A DNA stretch of 64,000 bases from Clostridia bacterium (GCA_018436095.1 JAHDMJ010000008.1:166518-230517); one strand, 5' to 3'; counted from the first letter of the stretch, positions 33,114-42,029 are shown. A program made the numbers and translations. The notes: generated from the sequence alone by a model not told the origin.

Positions 33114-33129
33114 TGGCATGGACCTTGCT
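33114..33129 (+). promoter_or_regulatory. sigma-54 (-24/-12) promoter of the permease operon
   Basis: TGGCATGGACCTTGCT has GG and GC 10 bases apart, a close match to the consensus. The first eight bases are identical to those of the promoter at 10122-10137. Start of transcription should be near 33141, directly at a perfect GTGCGCAC palindrome (33143-33150), 35 bases before the ATG of the permease gene. Confidence 0.88.
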
Positions 33130-33175
33130 TTTTATTTAGATTGTGCGCACGAAAAAATAGAAAAGGGGTAGGGCT

Positions 33176-34570
33176 ATGTATATTGTTATCATTCCTATGG
33201 TAGTCATGATCGGCATCGTTCTCATCAAGAAGATACCCGTCATCGGCGGCAACATTCAGGTAGCATTGATATCAGCGGGTTTGCTCTCCTTGATCCTTGG
33301 CGGTATTTATAATCCGATTAACTGGTTGCAAGCATGGATCTCCGGTGTTGACCGGATTGCCTGGGTTATTTTTCTATCGGTTTTCGGCAGTATTTATGCG
33401 GAAACCCAGACTAAGATGGGTGCGCTGGAGACGGTGTTGGGCAGTTTGCGGGCCCGGTTTGGTCACTCTCCCCGGGGCTTGATTGTTACGGTTCTTATCG
33501 CTTTGGGTATCGCCGGCTCTCTTCTGGGCGACTCCATAGCGGCAGCCACCGTTGTTGGTGTTCTTACCGTCAAATCCATGGCCGATTTGGGGCTTAGCGG
33601 CGAATTAATTTCCGGCATTATCGTTATCGGCGCCAGCATGGGCTCAATTATGCCTCCTATTAGCCAGGCCATTTTCCTTTCGGCCTCTCTCTTAAACGTC
33701 AATCCCGATGGCCTGGTGCAGATTTCCTATATAACCGTAGGGTTAGGTATTGTTTTCTGCTGCTGGTTCGTGGCTACCTTCTATGTCAAAAAAGACGTGC
33801 GTCTGCCGGAAGAATTGATCCCGAAGGAAACGGCCGGCCAGATTTTGGCTCAGCGCTGGAAAACCTTAATTCCTCTGATGGTTCTTTCCACACTGGTCAT
33901 TCTGCGTTCCATTCCTTTTCCTAACGGTTTCCGCATTGATCTGATCAAGATGGTACTGGATATGATCCATATCGGCGATAAAACCTTCTTAAGCTGGATC
34001 GGCGGTATAACTATTCTGAAAGGCTTTTCCAATATTATTGTTTTGGCGATTATTATTGCGGCGATTATTGCTTTTATTTTCTATAAGGAAGTACGCAAAG
34101 ACGCCGGGGCCGTTTTTATCCAGGGCTTAAAGAATGTCAGAACCAGCGCCAGCGTTCAGCTGTGTACCGGTTTGATGCTGGGCGGTTTCTATGCCGGCGG
34201 TCAAATTGAAGCCGTAAAGAATTTTGCTATGGGCCTTAATGCAACGATGTTGAAATGGGGCGGTGCTGGAGCTTTAACGATTTTGGGCATGCTCACCGGT
34301 ACCCAATCCACGGCTCAGACTACTATCTTTTCTTTCTTGGGACCAACACTGGTGGAAATGGGCATCAATGCCAATCAGGTAGGCGTGTTTGGTTCTCACG
34401 TGGCTGCCGCCGGCCAGGGCTTGCCTCCTGCGGATCTGCTGACCTTCGTGGTGGCCGGTCTCATCGGCGGCATGCTCAACCGGAAGGTTGATCCCCTCAA
34501 ATCCATGATCTATTCCTCGGTGTTTTGTCTTTGGCTGTTTATTGCCGGCATGATTGTTTTATACATCTAA
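33176..34570 (+). CDS. TRAP/DctM-like permease
   Basis: 464 residues, about 12 hydrophobic helices. The central segment SLLGDSIAAATVVGVL ... IIVIGASMGSIMPPISQAIF resembles the large (M) subunit of TRAP carriers. Neither the small Q subunit nor a periplasmic binding protein is encoded nearby, so it either works alone, like other members of the ion-transporter superfamily, or has a distant partner. As first gene of the sigma-54 operon it probably imports the amino, imino or organic acid that the downstream enzymes oxidise. GGGGTAGGG precedes the ATG. Confidence 0.78.
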   Translation: MYIVIIPMVVMIGIVLIKKIPVIGGNIQVALISAGLLSLILGGIYNPINWLQAWISGVDRIAWVIFLSVFGSIYAETQTKMGALETVLGSLRARFGHSPRGLIVTVLIALGIAGSLLGDSIAAATVVGVLTVKSMADLGLSGELISGIIVIGASMGSIMPPISQAIFLSASLLNVNPDGLVQISYITVGLGIVFCCWFVATFYVKKDVRLPEELIPKETAGQILAQRWKTLIPLMVLSTLVILRSIPFPNGFRIDLIKMVLDMIHIGDKTFLSWIGGITILKGFSNIIVLAIIIAAIIAFIFYKEVRKDAGAVFIQGLKNVRTSASVQLCTGLMLGGFYAGGQIEAVKNFAMGLNATMLKWGGAGALTILGMLTGTQSTAQTTIFSFLGPTLVEMGINANQVGVFGSHVAAAGQGLPPADLLTFVVAGLIGGMLNRKVDPLKSMIYSSVFCLWLFIAGMIVLYI

Positions 34571-34606
34571 AGCTTTATTGACCAGCCCATTGAAATGATT
34601 CGGTAA

Positions 34607-34637
34607 AACCAGGGCTTGCTCAGCGCAAGCCCTGGTT
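34607..34637 (+). other. intercistronic hairpin
   Basis: AACCAGGGCTTGC (34607-34619) and GCAAGCCCTGGTT (34625-34637) form a perfect 13-bp stem with loop TCAGC. No T tract follows, so it probably does not end transcription. It may protect the permease mRNA or limit read-through into the enzyme genes. Confidence 0.72.
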
Positions 34638-34663
34638 GATGAATAAAGACATAAAGGGAGTGA

Positions 34664-35398
34664 ATGAAAAAAATGACTATCGTTTATGGTAAAACCCCTA
34701 ATTATGGCCAGCCTATCGGTATTTTGATGCTGGAAACTCATTTTCCCCGGGTACCGGGAGATATCGGCAATGCTACGACCTTTCCCTTTCCCGTGGTGTA
34801 TAAGGTAGTTAAAGGCGCCGATTCCAACCGGGTAGTGCTGCAAGCCGATCCCGCTTTGATCCAGCCCTTTGTGGAGGCAGCAAAAGAGCTGGTGGCCGAA
34901 GGCTGCCGGGCTATTATTACCAGTTGTGGTTTTATGGCGATTTTTCAAAAGGAAATGGCAGCCCAGCTTGATGTGCCGGTGGTTTCTTCCAGTCTGCTGC
35001 AGGTTCCTTTGGTGTCGTCTATGCTGCAGCCCGGCAAAAAAGTAGGGATTTTAACGGCAAAAGCCTCCTCTTTAGGGGAAAGGCATTTTGCGGGCGTAGG
35101 TATTTCCCACATTCCCAAAGTGGTGTACGGCATTGAAGATACGGAGTTTGGTAAGGTGTTTTTTAATGGCCTGGATCATATCGATATTGCTTTGGCCGAA
35201 AAAGAAATGCTGGCCGTAGCGGAAAAAATGGTTGGCGAGAATCCGGATATCGGCGCTATTGTTTTGGAATGTACCAATATGCCGCCTTTTGCCAGGGCAA
35301 TTCAGCAAAAAACCGGTTTGCCGGTTTTCGACATCATTACCTTGATTAATTACGTACACGGAGCTTTGGTAAGCCCCCAATATTTTGGGCACATGTAA
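34664..35398 (+). CDS. aspartate/glutamate racemase-family protein
   Basis: 244 residues. The two catalytic cysteines of the Asp/Glu/hydantoin racemase superfamily are present: TSCGF (about 86) and LECTNMP (about 203). The family inverts the alpha-carbon of amino acids, hydantoins or, in maleate isomerase, isomerises a double bond. Position between a permease and a D-amino-acid-type dehydrogenase suggests it makes the enantiomer used by that dehydrogenase. Substrate not certain. GGGAGTG lies before the ATG. Confidence 0.8.
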   Translation: MKKMTIVYGKTPNYGQPIGILMLETHFPRVPGDIGNATTFPFPVVYKVVKGADSNRVVLQADPALIQPFVEAAKELVAEGCRAIITSCGFMAIFQKEMAAQLDVPVVSSSLLQVPLVSSMLQPGKKVGILTAKASSLGERHFAGVGISHIPKVVYGIEDTEFGKVFFNGLDHIDIALAEKEMLAVAEKMVGENPDIGAIVLECTNMPPFARAIQQKTGLPVFDIITLINYVHGALVSPQYFGHM

Positions 35399-35445
35399 AA
35401 TTTAATCAGTCTAGATGTAAATCGAAAGGGAGGCGTTTCATTTCC

Positions 35446-35778
35446 ATGAGCTTATCGGGAGAAAGAAGAATCCAGGAACATCCGATACTGCCGGAAGTAG
35501 CCCGCAAGCAAGTGACGATCTATTATGATGGTCAGGCCATTAGCGCTTATGAGGGCGAGCCCATAGCAGCCGCCTTGATGAGCGCCGGTCTGCGGTCTTT
35601 CCGGCGTACGGTAAAAAAAGGGGAACCCAGAGGCATCTTTTGCGCGATCGGGCGCTGTACAGATTGTATGATGATTGTAAACGGCAAACCGAATATCCGC
35701 ACTTGTGTTACGCCGGTAGAAGACGGGATGAGAGTTTCCCGGCAGCTGGGTTACGGTAAGGCGGAGGAGGCAAAATGA
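35446..35778 (+). CDS. [2Fe-2S] subunit of a multi-subunit amino/imino acid dehydrogenase (HcnA-like)
   Basis: 110 residues, one plant-type ferredoxin fold. Cluster ligands are in CAIGRCTDC (about 68-76) with the last Cys in IRTC (about 88). This matches the small N-terminal Fe-S module of sarcosine oxidase alpha, HcnA of hydrogen cyanide synthase and D-hydroxyproline dehydrogenase subunits. It overlaps the next gene by 4 bases, so both belong to one enzyme. Electron carrier between flavin sites. Confidence 0.83.
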   Translation: MSLSGERRIQEHPILPEVARKQVTIYYDGQAISAYEGEPIAAALMSAGLRSFRRTVKKGEPRGIFCAIGRCTDCMMIVNGKPNIRTCVTPVEDGMRVSRQLGYGKAEEAK

Positions 35779-36908
35779 GAAAAATAGAAACGGATATCGC
35801 TATTATTGGGGCAGGTTCAGCCGGCCTTTGCGCAGCTATCCAGGCTGCCGCCGCCGGCGCCGGCGTAGTGGTTTTTGACGAAAATCAATTGCCCGGGGGC
35901 CAGTTGTTTAAACAAATTCATAAGTTTTTTGGCTCCAGGGAGCATCAAGCTGGGGTGCGGGGCTTTGAAATCGGCCAACAGCTTTTAGAGGACGTGAAAA
36001 AAAGCGGCGCCAAGGTCATGCTTGACAGCGTAGTATACGGACTATTTGCTGAAAATAGCCTGGGAGTGATTGCCGAAGATAAATATCATTATGAAGTCAA
36101 GGCCAAGAAGATCATCCTGGCCGCCGGCGCCAAAGAGAATTATATGGCTTTTCCCGGCAGTACTTTGCCCGGCGTCATGGGTGCGGGAGCTGCCCAGACC
36201 ATGATTAATGTCAACCGGGTCCTGCCCGGCAAGCGTATCGTCATGCTGGGCTCCGGCAATGTGGGACTGATCGTTTCCTATCAGCTGCTGCAGGCCGGGG
36301 CCCAGGTTGCCGCTGTGGTGGAAGCGGCCCCCACCATTGGCGGCTACGGCGTCCATGCCGGTAAAATCCGCCGGGCCGGCGTGCCCATCCTTACCAGCCA
36401 TACTATTAAAGAGGTTTATGGCAAGGAAGAAGTGGAGGGCGTGGTGTTGGCCCAGCTGGATGAAAAATGGCAGATGATCCCCGGTACGGAGCAGGATATT
36501 CAAGCCGATACCCTGTGCCTGGCGGTGGGCCTTAATCCCATGACGGAATTGGCCTGGATGGCCGGTTGTCAATTTACCCATATACCCGCCTTAGGAGGCC
36601 ATGTGCCCCTCCACGATCACAATATGGAAACCACTAAGCCCGGCATCTATGTAGCCGGCGATATCACCGGTGTGGAAGAGGCTTCTTCCGCTATGGAAGA
36701 AGGAAAATTAGCGGGTATTGCTGCTGCTGCTGCTCTTGGCTGTCTTAGCCAAGAAGAGGCGGCGGCCAAAAAGCAGGAGGTGCTGCGCCGTCTGGATATG
36801 CTGCGCACAGGCCTCTTTGGCGAAAAACGTAAAGCTGCCAAGGAACAACAGATGGCAGATATGGCCGGTTGGCAGGCTCTGACAGCGGAAAAAGGCGGGG
36901 TGAAGTGA
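35775..36908 (+). CDS. FAD/NAD(P)-binding subunit of the dehydrogenase (HcnB/sarcosine-oxidase alpha-like)
   Basis: 377 residues. FAD-binding GAGSAGLCAAIQAAAAG near the N-terminus, a second dinucleotide site MLGSGNVGLIVS (about 156), and the C-terminal GIYVAGDITGVEEASSAMEEG typical of pyridine nucleotide-disulfide-type flavoproteins in HcnB. It does not carry the redox CxxC of thioredoxin reductases. It probably passes electrons from the DAO-type subunit (37718-38899) to NAD or ferredoxin. Gene order A-B-ferredoxin-BFD-DAO recalls four-subunit proline or hydroxyproline dehydrogenases. Confidence 0.83.
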   Translation: MRKIETDIAIIGAGSAGLCAAIQAAAAGAGVVVFDENQLPGGQLFKQIHKFFGSREHQAGVRGFEIGQQLLEDVKKSGAKVMLDSVVYGLFAENSLGVIAEDKYHYEVKAKKIILAAGAKENYMAFPGSTLPGVMGAGAAQTMINVNRVLPGKRIVMLGSGNVGLIVSYQLLQAGAQVAAVVEAAPTIGGYGVHAGKIRRAGVPILTSHTIKEVYGKEEVEGVVLAQLDEKWQMIPGTEQDIQADTLCLAVGLNPMTELAWMAGCQFTHIPALGGHVPLHDHNMETTKPGIYVAGDITGVEEASSAMEEGKLAGIAAAAALGCLSQEEAAAKKQEVLRRLDMLRTGLFGEKRKAAKEQQMADMAGWQALTAEKGGVK

Positions 36909-36909
36909 T

Positions 36910-37440
36910 ATGGTGAAAACAGGTGTAGCCTATACCGGTGTACCTTCTAAAGAAGAACTGGCCAAAATCCCGGGAATGCCCAGTGAGGCCAGAATGGCCA
37001 AAGGCCCGGTGGCGGTGATCGAATGCGTGCAGGAGATTCCCTGCAATCCTTGTGAAGCAGCCTGCCCCTTTGGGGCTATCGGAGTAGGGGAACCCATTAC
37101 CTCTCTGCCGGTATTGGATGAAGAAAAATGCACCGGCTGCGGCGCTTGTGTGGCGGCCTGTCCGGGCCTGGCTATTTTTACGGTGAATATGGCTTATAGC
37201 GAGACAGAAGCGGCGGTGGCCTTTCCTTACGAGTACCGGCCCCTGCCGGCAAAAAATGATCTGGTGGAGGCCGTGGACCGGGAGGGTAAGGTAGTGAGCC
37301 GGGGCCGGGTCTTGGATATTAAAATGCCGAAAGCCTTTAAACAAACGGCGGTAGTTACTCTAGCCGTACCTAAAGCTATGGGCTTTCAGGTCAGAGGCCT
37401 GACGCCTTTTAAACCGATGCTCCGGGAAGGGAGAGAATAA
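36910..37440 (+). CDS. 4Fe-4S ferredoxin-type subunit
   Basis: 176 residues. An N-terminal set CVQEIPCNPCEAACPFGA and a full CTGCGACVAACPG motif (about 76-88) give two [4Fe-4S] sites. The C-terminal 80 residues have no cysteines and may dock to the flavoproteins. It starts 1 base after the upstream stop and ends 3 bases before the BFD gene. Acts as electron relay of the dehydrogenase complex. Confidence 0.82.
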   Translation: MVKTGVAYTGVPSKEELAKIPGMPSEARMAKGPVAVIECVQEIPCNPCEAACPFGAIGVGEPITSLPVLDEEKCTGCGACVAACPGLAIFTVNMAYSETEAAVAFPYEYRPLPAKNDLVEAVDREGKVVSRGRVLDIKMPKAFKQTAVVTLAVPKAMGFQVRGLTPFKPMLREGRE

Positions 37441-37443
37441 AAA

Positions 37444-37725
37444 ATGGCTGAAGCAAATAAAGAGATCTTAATCTGCCGCTGTCAGGAAGTAACCTTGGCT
37501 ATGGTTGAGGAGGCTATTGCCGAAGGGGCCTTTTCTGTAGACGGCGTCAAGAAACGAACCAGGGCCGGTATGGGCCTTTGTCAAGGCAAAAGCTGCGAGC
37601 GCCTGGTAGCCAAAATTATTGCTGAGAAAACCGGCCAAGACCCGGCAGACGTATTGCCGGCTACCAGCCGGCCGCCGGTGAGGCCGGTCAAAATGGGAAC
37701 GATTGAAGGTGAAATGAATGCCTAA
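37444..37725 (+). CDS. BFD-like [2Fe-2S] protein
   Basis: 93 residues. The BFD fold ligands are CRC near residue 12 (ICRCQEVT) and CQGKSC near residue 47 (GLCQGKSC). This module is usually the C-terminal part of sarcosine-oxidase alpha or HcnB; here it is a separate gene. The last 25 residues are Pro-rich. It overlaps the following FAD oxidoreductase gene by 8 bases. Confidence 0.83.
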   Translation: MAEANKEILICRCQEVTLAMVEEAIAEGAFSVDGVKKRTRAGMGLCQGKSCERLVAKIIAEKTGQDPADVLPATSRPPVRPVKMGTIEGEMNA

Positions 37726-38899
37726 AAAGGACGCGGATGTAATCGTAATCGGCGGCGGTATCATCGGTACCTCCATCGCTTATCAACTTAGCAAACGAGG
37801 GAAAAAAGCTCTGGTTATTGAACGGAATGATTTATGTTCCGGTACCTCCGGCGCCTGCGACGCTTATATAACCCCTCATACAAAGAAGCCCGGCTTTCAT
37901 CTGGCCCTTTGCCTGGAAAGCTTGAAGCTTTATGCCAATATGGAAAAAGAATTGGGGGATGATCTGGAATATTGGCAAAGAGGGGGCTTTCAGCCCTGTG
38001 AAGATGAACTGTCTTTTCAATTGGTCAGTGAAAACGCCAAGGCTCTCATGGCCGGCGGCCTGGAAGTCAAAATGATGGATATTGATGAGTTTCGCCGGCA
38101 TGAGCCTAATATGTCGCCGAACCTGACGGGAGCCCTCCATTGCCCCGCCGCCTGCCAGGTAAATCCTTTTAAATTGGTTATGTCCTATGCCCGCAACCTA
38201 AAAAAAATGGGTTCAGGGATAATGGTCAATACAGAAGTAAGGGATTTGCTGTGGCAGGATAAAAAAGTGGCGGGGGTCAAAACGGGTAAGGGAGATTTTT
38301 ATGCCGATTATGTGGTCAATGCCACAGGCAGCTGGGGTGCTCAGATTGCCGCCATGGCCGGTCTTGAGGCGCCCATAGAGCCGCGCCGGGGTCAGATCAT
38401 CGTCACGGAGCCCACCTCCACCGTAATCAACACAACGATGCAAAGCGGTATGTATTTGGTGATCAAATTTCATCCTGAAAAAATCACCGATGAAACCATG
38501 AAACGTCTGGGCTCCGGTTTTTGTATCGAGCAGACGGGAGACGGCACTATCCTTATCGGCTTTACCCGGGAATTTGCCGGCTATGATAAATCCACCACCC
38601 TGGAGGGCATTGAGTATATAGTCAATAAAGCCTGTACCTATTTACCTTGTCTCCGGGATATGCATGTGATCCGCACCTTCTCCGGCTTCCGTCCTTATGT
38701 GGTTGACGGCCTGCCTCTGATAGGGCCTGTGGAAGGGATTCCCGGTTTTATCATGGCCGCCGGCCATGAAGGAGACGGCGTGGCTTTGTCTCCTATTACC
38801 GGTAAACTTGTAGCGGAGATGATTGCGGGAGAGCCGGTTTCTTTCAATATTGATGCTTTTAGCCCCAACCGGTTTATCAAACAGGCTCAGCAGGCTTAA
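37718..38899 (+). CDS. DAO-family FAD oxidoreductase, catalytic subunit
   Basis: 393 residues. N-terminal FAD site VIVIGGGIIGTSIAYQLSKRG, the DAO-type covalent/adenine region SSGTSGAC-like (LCSGTSGACDAY), and the C-terminal FSGFRPYVVDGLPLIGPV and AAGHEGDGVALSPITGKL motif, as in sarcosine oxidase beta, HcnC and D-amino acid or hydroxyproline dehydrogenases. It should oxidise an amine C-N bond of an amino or imino acid to the imine/2-oxoacid, giving electrons to the four upstream-encoded subunits. With the racemase it suggests a D-amino or N-substituted amino acid substrate. Confidence 0.85.
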   Translation: MPKKDADVIVIGGGIIGTSIAYQLSKRGKKALVIERNDLCSGTSGACDAYITPHTKKPGFHLALCLESLKLYANMEKELGDDLEYWQRGGFQPCEDELSFQLVSENAKALMAGGLEVKMMDIDEFRRHEPNMSPNLTGALHCPAACQVNPFKLVMSYARNLKKMGSGIMVNTEVRDLLWQDKKVAGVKTGKGDFYADYVVNATGSWGAQIAAMAGLEAPIEPRRGQIIVTEPTSTVINTTMQSGMYLVIKFHPEKITDETMKRLGSGFCIEQTGDGTILIGFTREFAGYDKSTTLEGIEYIVNKACTYLPCLRDMHVIRTFSGFRPYVVDGLPLIGPVEGIPGFIMAAGHEGDGVALSPITGKLVAEMIAGEPVSFNIDAFSPNRFIKQAQQA

Positions 38900-38949
38900 G
38901 GAGCTAGACGGTGCAGCGGGCTTTGATTGGCAGAAAAAAGGAGGCAGAC

Positions 38950-39528
38950 ATGGAAGGAGTATTAGAAATCAGATGGCACGGCCGGGGCGGGCAAGGGGTC
39001 AAGACAGCAGCCCTGCTGCTGGCGGATGTGGCCTTTTTCACCGGCAAACAGGTTCAGGGCTTTCCGGAATATGGCCCGGAGCGGATGGGGGCGCCGGTGA
39101 CGGCCTACAACAGGATCAGCGACGAAGAAATTTTGATCCATTCCAACATTTATGAGCCGGACTATGTGGCGGTGGTGGATGAAAGCTTACTGTCCACGGT
39201 GGCTGTCACCGGCGGCTTAAGCGAAAAAGGAGCTGTTTTGGTCAATACGGCCAAATCCCCCGCCCAGGTGGCGCCCCTCTTGAATGGGTATAAAGGCCAG
39301 GTTTTGACCATCGATGCTGGTAAAATTTCCGAGGAGGTATTGGGAGCCAATTTCCCCAATATGCCCATGCTGGCCGCCGTAGTTAAAATGACGAATTTAT
39401 TGCCGGAAAAGGTATTTATGGAGAACATGGAGGATTCCCTGAAGCATAAGTTTGCCACGAAGCCCAAGATGGTGGAAGGCAATATGCAGGTGCTGCGGCG
39501 GTCCTTTGGGGAGGTGCAGGGCTTATGA
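38950..39528 (+). CDS. 2-oxoacid:ferredoxin oxidoreductase, gamma subunit
   Basis: 192 residues from the ATG at 38950 (AAGGAGG 9 bases upstream). The diagnostic HGRGGQGVKTAALLLADVA (about 9-27) and GFPEYGPERMGAPV are typical of PorG/VorC. It belongs to the four-gene gamma-delta-alpha-beta set that oxidatively decarboxylates a 2-oxoacid to acyl-CoA with ferredoxin. It overlaps the delta gene by 4 bases. Confidence 0.93.
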   Translation: MEGVLEIRWHGRGGQGVKTAALLLADVAFFTGKQVQGFPEYGPERMGAPVTAYNRISDEEILIHSNIYEPDYVAVVDESLLSTVAVTGGLSEKGAVLVNTAKSPAQVAPLLNGYKGQVLTIDAGKISEEVLGANFPNMPMLAAVVKMTNLLPEKVFMENMEDSLKHKFATKPKMVEGNMQVLRRSFGEVQGL

Positions 39529-39830
39529 AGCAAAAAGGTATTGAAATCAATGACCGGGTAAGCTGGCAGAACATTACCCTGGCGGGGGCCGTTTACGGCG
39601 GCGGCACAGCTAAGCAGTTTGCTACAGGAGACTGGCGGAGTATGAGGCCGGTGATGGTTTGGGAAAAGTGCAAGCAGTGTTTGCTCTGCGCACCGGTCTG
39701 TCCCGACAGCTCCATTCCGGTAGAGGCAGGTAAACGGCTGGATTTCGATTATGACCATTGTAAGGGCTGCGGGGTCTGCGTCCAGGTCTGCCCCTTTGAG
39801 GCCATCTTGTTTAAAAAGGAAGAAAAATAA
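39525..39830 (+). CDS. 2-oxoacid:ferredoxin oxidoreductase, delta (ferredoxin) subunit
   Basis: 101 residues with two [4Fe-4S] motifs: CKQCLLCAPVCPD (about 49-61) and CKGCGVCVQVCPF (about 79-91). The N-terminal GDWRSMRPVM segment is characteristic of PorD/VorD. It shuttles electrons from the TPP-bearing beta subunit to free ferredoxin. Confidence 0.93.
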   Translation: MKQKGIEINDRVSWQNITLAGAVYGGGTAKQFATGDWRSMRPVMVWEKCKQCLLCAPVCPDSSIPVEAGKRLDFDYDHCKGCGVCVQVCPFEAILFKKEEK

Positions 39831-39847
39831 AGGGAGGGGAGCTGAAC

Positions 39848-41053
39848 ATGGGAAAAAGAGACCGGCTCAGCGGCAATGAAGCCATTGCCCTGGCCATGAA
39901 AGGGATGAATCTGGATGTGGTGGCGGCCTTTCCCATCACACCCAGTACGGAAATACCGCAGTATTTTTCACAGTACGTCGCCAACGGCGAGACAGACACC
40001 CTATTTATTCCGGTGGAATCGGAGCACAGCGCCATGTCGGCCTGTATCGGCGCCCAGGCCGCCGGCGCCAGGGCTTCCACGGCCACCAGCTCCTGCGGCT
40101 TGGCCCTGATGTATGAGATGCTCCATGTGGGGGCCTCTCTGCGGCTGCCCATGACCATGGCCTGCGTAACCAGAGCTTTGACAGGGCCCATCAATATCCA
40201 CAACGACCACGGCGACGCCATGGGGGCCAGAGATACGGGCTGGATCCAGCTTTATGCGGAAAACGCCCAGGAGGCCTACGATAACTACATTATGGCCGTG
40301 AAAATCGCTGAGGATAAGCAGGTGCTGACGCCGGTGATGGCTTGCCAGGATGGTTTTATTACCAGTCATGCCGTGGAAAATATCGAGCTGTTAAGCGATG
40401 AAGAGATCGGCAAATTCGTGGGACTGTATGAGCCGGCGGAGTATCTGCTGAATGAAGAGGAAAAAGTGGCCATGGGGCCTTATGACGCCCCTGCCTATTT
40501 GATGGAGCATAAGCGGCAGCAGGCCGAAGGCATGATGCAGGCTTTGCCGGTGATCGAAAAGGTAGCGGCGGAGTTTGCCGCGCTTAGCGGCCGCCATTAC
40601 GGACTCATTGAGGAATACCAAACGGAGGATGCGGAAAGAATCCTGGTGGTCTTGGGCTCCACGGCCGGTACGGCCAAGCAGGTGATCAAGAATCTGCGGG
40701 CCAAAGGGGAGAAGGTAGGATTGGTTAAGATCCGCTCCTACCGGCCTTTTCCGGCAGCGGCAGTAGCCAAGGCTATTAAAAAGGCCAAGGCAGTGGCGGT
40801 GATGGATAAAGCCGAGGGCATGTCGGGCATCGGCGGTCCCTTGTTTGGCGACATCTGCGTAGCCATGAACGGCCTGGGGGGGCCCCGGCTGATCGATTAC
40901 ATGTACGGCCTGGGCGGCAGAGACGTAAGGCCTGAGCATATTGAGGCAGTCTACCGGGATTTGGCGGCAGCTATGGCCGGCAAAGCCGATGAAGAGCAGT
41001 TGATCAAAAAAGCCGGGCCCTACTACCGTTATCTGGCTTTAAGGGAGGAATAG
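39848..41053 (+). CDS. 2-oxoacid:ferredoxin oxidoreductase, alpha subunit
   Basis: 401 residues. NEAIALAMKGMNLDVVAAFPITPSTEI at the start and the SEHSAMSACIGAQAAGARA, SSCGLALMYE segments are those of PorA. It forms the TPP pyrimidine-binding half of the active site. Which 2-oxoacid is used (pyruvate, 2-oxoisovalerate or other) cannot be read from the sequence; the context suggests the keto acid produced by the flavin dehydrogenase encoded just upstream. AGGGAGGGGAG precedes the ATG. Confidence 0.92.
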   Translation: MGKRDRLSGNEAIALAMKGMNLDVVAAFPITPSTEIPQYFSQYVANGETDTLFIPVESEHSAMSACIGAQAAGARASTATSSCGLALMYEMLHVGASLRLPMTMACVTRALTGPINIHNDHGDAMGARDTGWIQLYAENAQEAYDNYIMAVKIAEDKQVLTPVMACQDGFITSHAVENIELLSDEEIGKFVGLYEPAEYLLNEEEKVAMGPYDAPAYLMEHKRQQAEGMMQALPVIEKVAAEFAALSGRHYGLIEEYQTEDAERILVVLGSTAGTAKQVIKNLRAKGEKVGLVKIRSYRPFPAAAVAKAIKKAKAVAVMDKAEGMSGIGGPLFGDICVAMNGLGGPRLIDYMYGLGGRDVRPEHIEAVYRDLAAAMAGKADEEQLIKKAGPYYRYLALREE

Positions 41054-41055
41054 AA

Positions 41056-41985
41056 ATGGCATATCAACTGAAAGAAGAAATGAGTAAGCCGGAACGGTTT
41101 AGCAGCGGTCACCGCATGTGCGCCGGCTGCGGCGCTCCTTTGGCGGTACGGGCGGTGCTGCGGGCTTTGGAACCGGAGGACAAGGCGGCTATCGTTAGTG
41201 CTACCGGTTGCCTGCAGGCATCTACTTTTCCCTATCCTTATACGGCCTGGGAGGATTCCTTTCTGCACAGCGCTTTTGAAAATGCGGGAGCCAGCATCGG
41301 CGGTGTGGAGACGGCTTACCGGGCCTTAAAGAAACGGGGCAAGGTAAAAGGCAACTACAAATGCATCGCCTTCGGCGGCGACGGCGGTACCTATGATATC
41401 GGTTTTCAATCCCTGTCGGGAGCCCTGGAGCGAGGCCATGACTTTGTCTATGTCTGCTATGACAACGAAGCCTATATGAACACGGGAATTCAGCGCTCTT
41501 CTTCCACTTCCCGGTTTGCCGACACCAGCACCTCGCCGGCGGGCAAAGTGGTGCCGGGGAAGCTGCAGAACAAAAAGAATCTAACGGATGTGGTGATAGC
41601 CCACAATATCCCCTATGTGGCCCAGACCACCTTTATGGGTAATTTCAGGGATCTGCACCAAAAGGCCAGAAAGGCCGTCTATACGCCGGGTCCGGCTTTT
41701 ATGAATATCCTGGCCCCCTGTCCCCGGGGCTGGCGCTATGAAACCCAGGATCTGATGAAAATCTGCAAGCTGGCGGCAGATACCTGCTTCTGGCCTATGT
41801 TTGAAGTGGAGGAGGGCAAGTGGCGGCTGACTTACGAGCCAAAGAAGAAGCTGGCCATAGAAGAGTACCTAAAGCCCCAGGGCCGTTTCAAACATATGTT
41901 CAAGCCGGAGAATCAATGGATGATTGAGGCTTTTCAGACGGAAGTAGACCGCAAATGGCAGGATATTCTCACCCGCTGCCAATAG
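41056..41985 (+). CDS. 2-oxoacid:ferredoxin oxidoreductase, beta subunit
   Basis: 309 residues. CAGCGAP (about 18-24) and ATGC (about 55) supply cysteines of the proximal [4Fe-4S] cluster. The TPP-binding motif GGDGGTYDIGFQSL with YDNEAYMNTG is near residues 112-143. Two bases after the alpha gene, so a complete gamma-delta-alpha-beta enzyme is encoded. Catalyses decarboxylation and CoA transfer; a source of low-potential electrons and acyl-CoA for ATP formation. Confidence 0.93.
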   Translation: MAYQLKEEMSKPERFSSGHRMCAGCGAPLAVRAVLRALEPEDKAAIVSATGCLQASTFPYPYTAWEDSFLHSAFENAGASIGGVETAYRALKKRGKVKGNYKCIAFGGDGGTYDIGFQSLSGALERGHDFVYVCYDNEAYMNTGIQRSSSTSRFADTSTSPAGKVVPGKLQNKKNLTDVVIAHNIPYVAQTTFMGNFRDLHQKARKAVYTPGPAFMNILAPCPRGWRYETQDLMKICKLAADTCFWPMFEVEEGKWRLTYEPKKKLAIEEYLKPQGRFKHMFKPENQWMIEAFQTEVDRKWQDILTRCQ

Positions 41986-42005
41986 AGCATGATATAAGGG
42001 CGGAT

Positions 42006-42029
42006 GGCGGGCGGCTTAAGCTGCCCGCC
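42006..42029 (+). other. intercistronic hairpin
   Basis: GGCGGGCGGCTT (42006-42017) pairs with AAGCTGCCCGCC (42018-42029), with one G-U pair, giving a 12-bp GC-rich stem without T tract. It lies between the oxidoreductase beta gene and the C_GCAxxG_C_C gene and resembles the intercistronic hairpins at 34607 and 8013. Confidence 0.65.
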
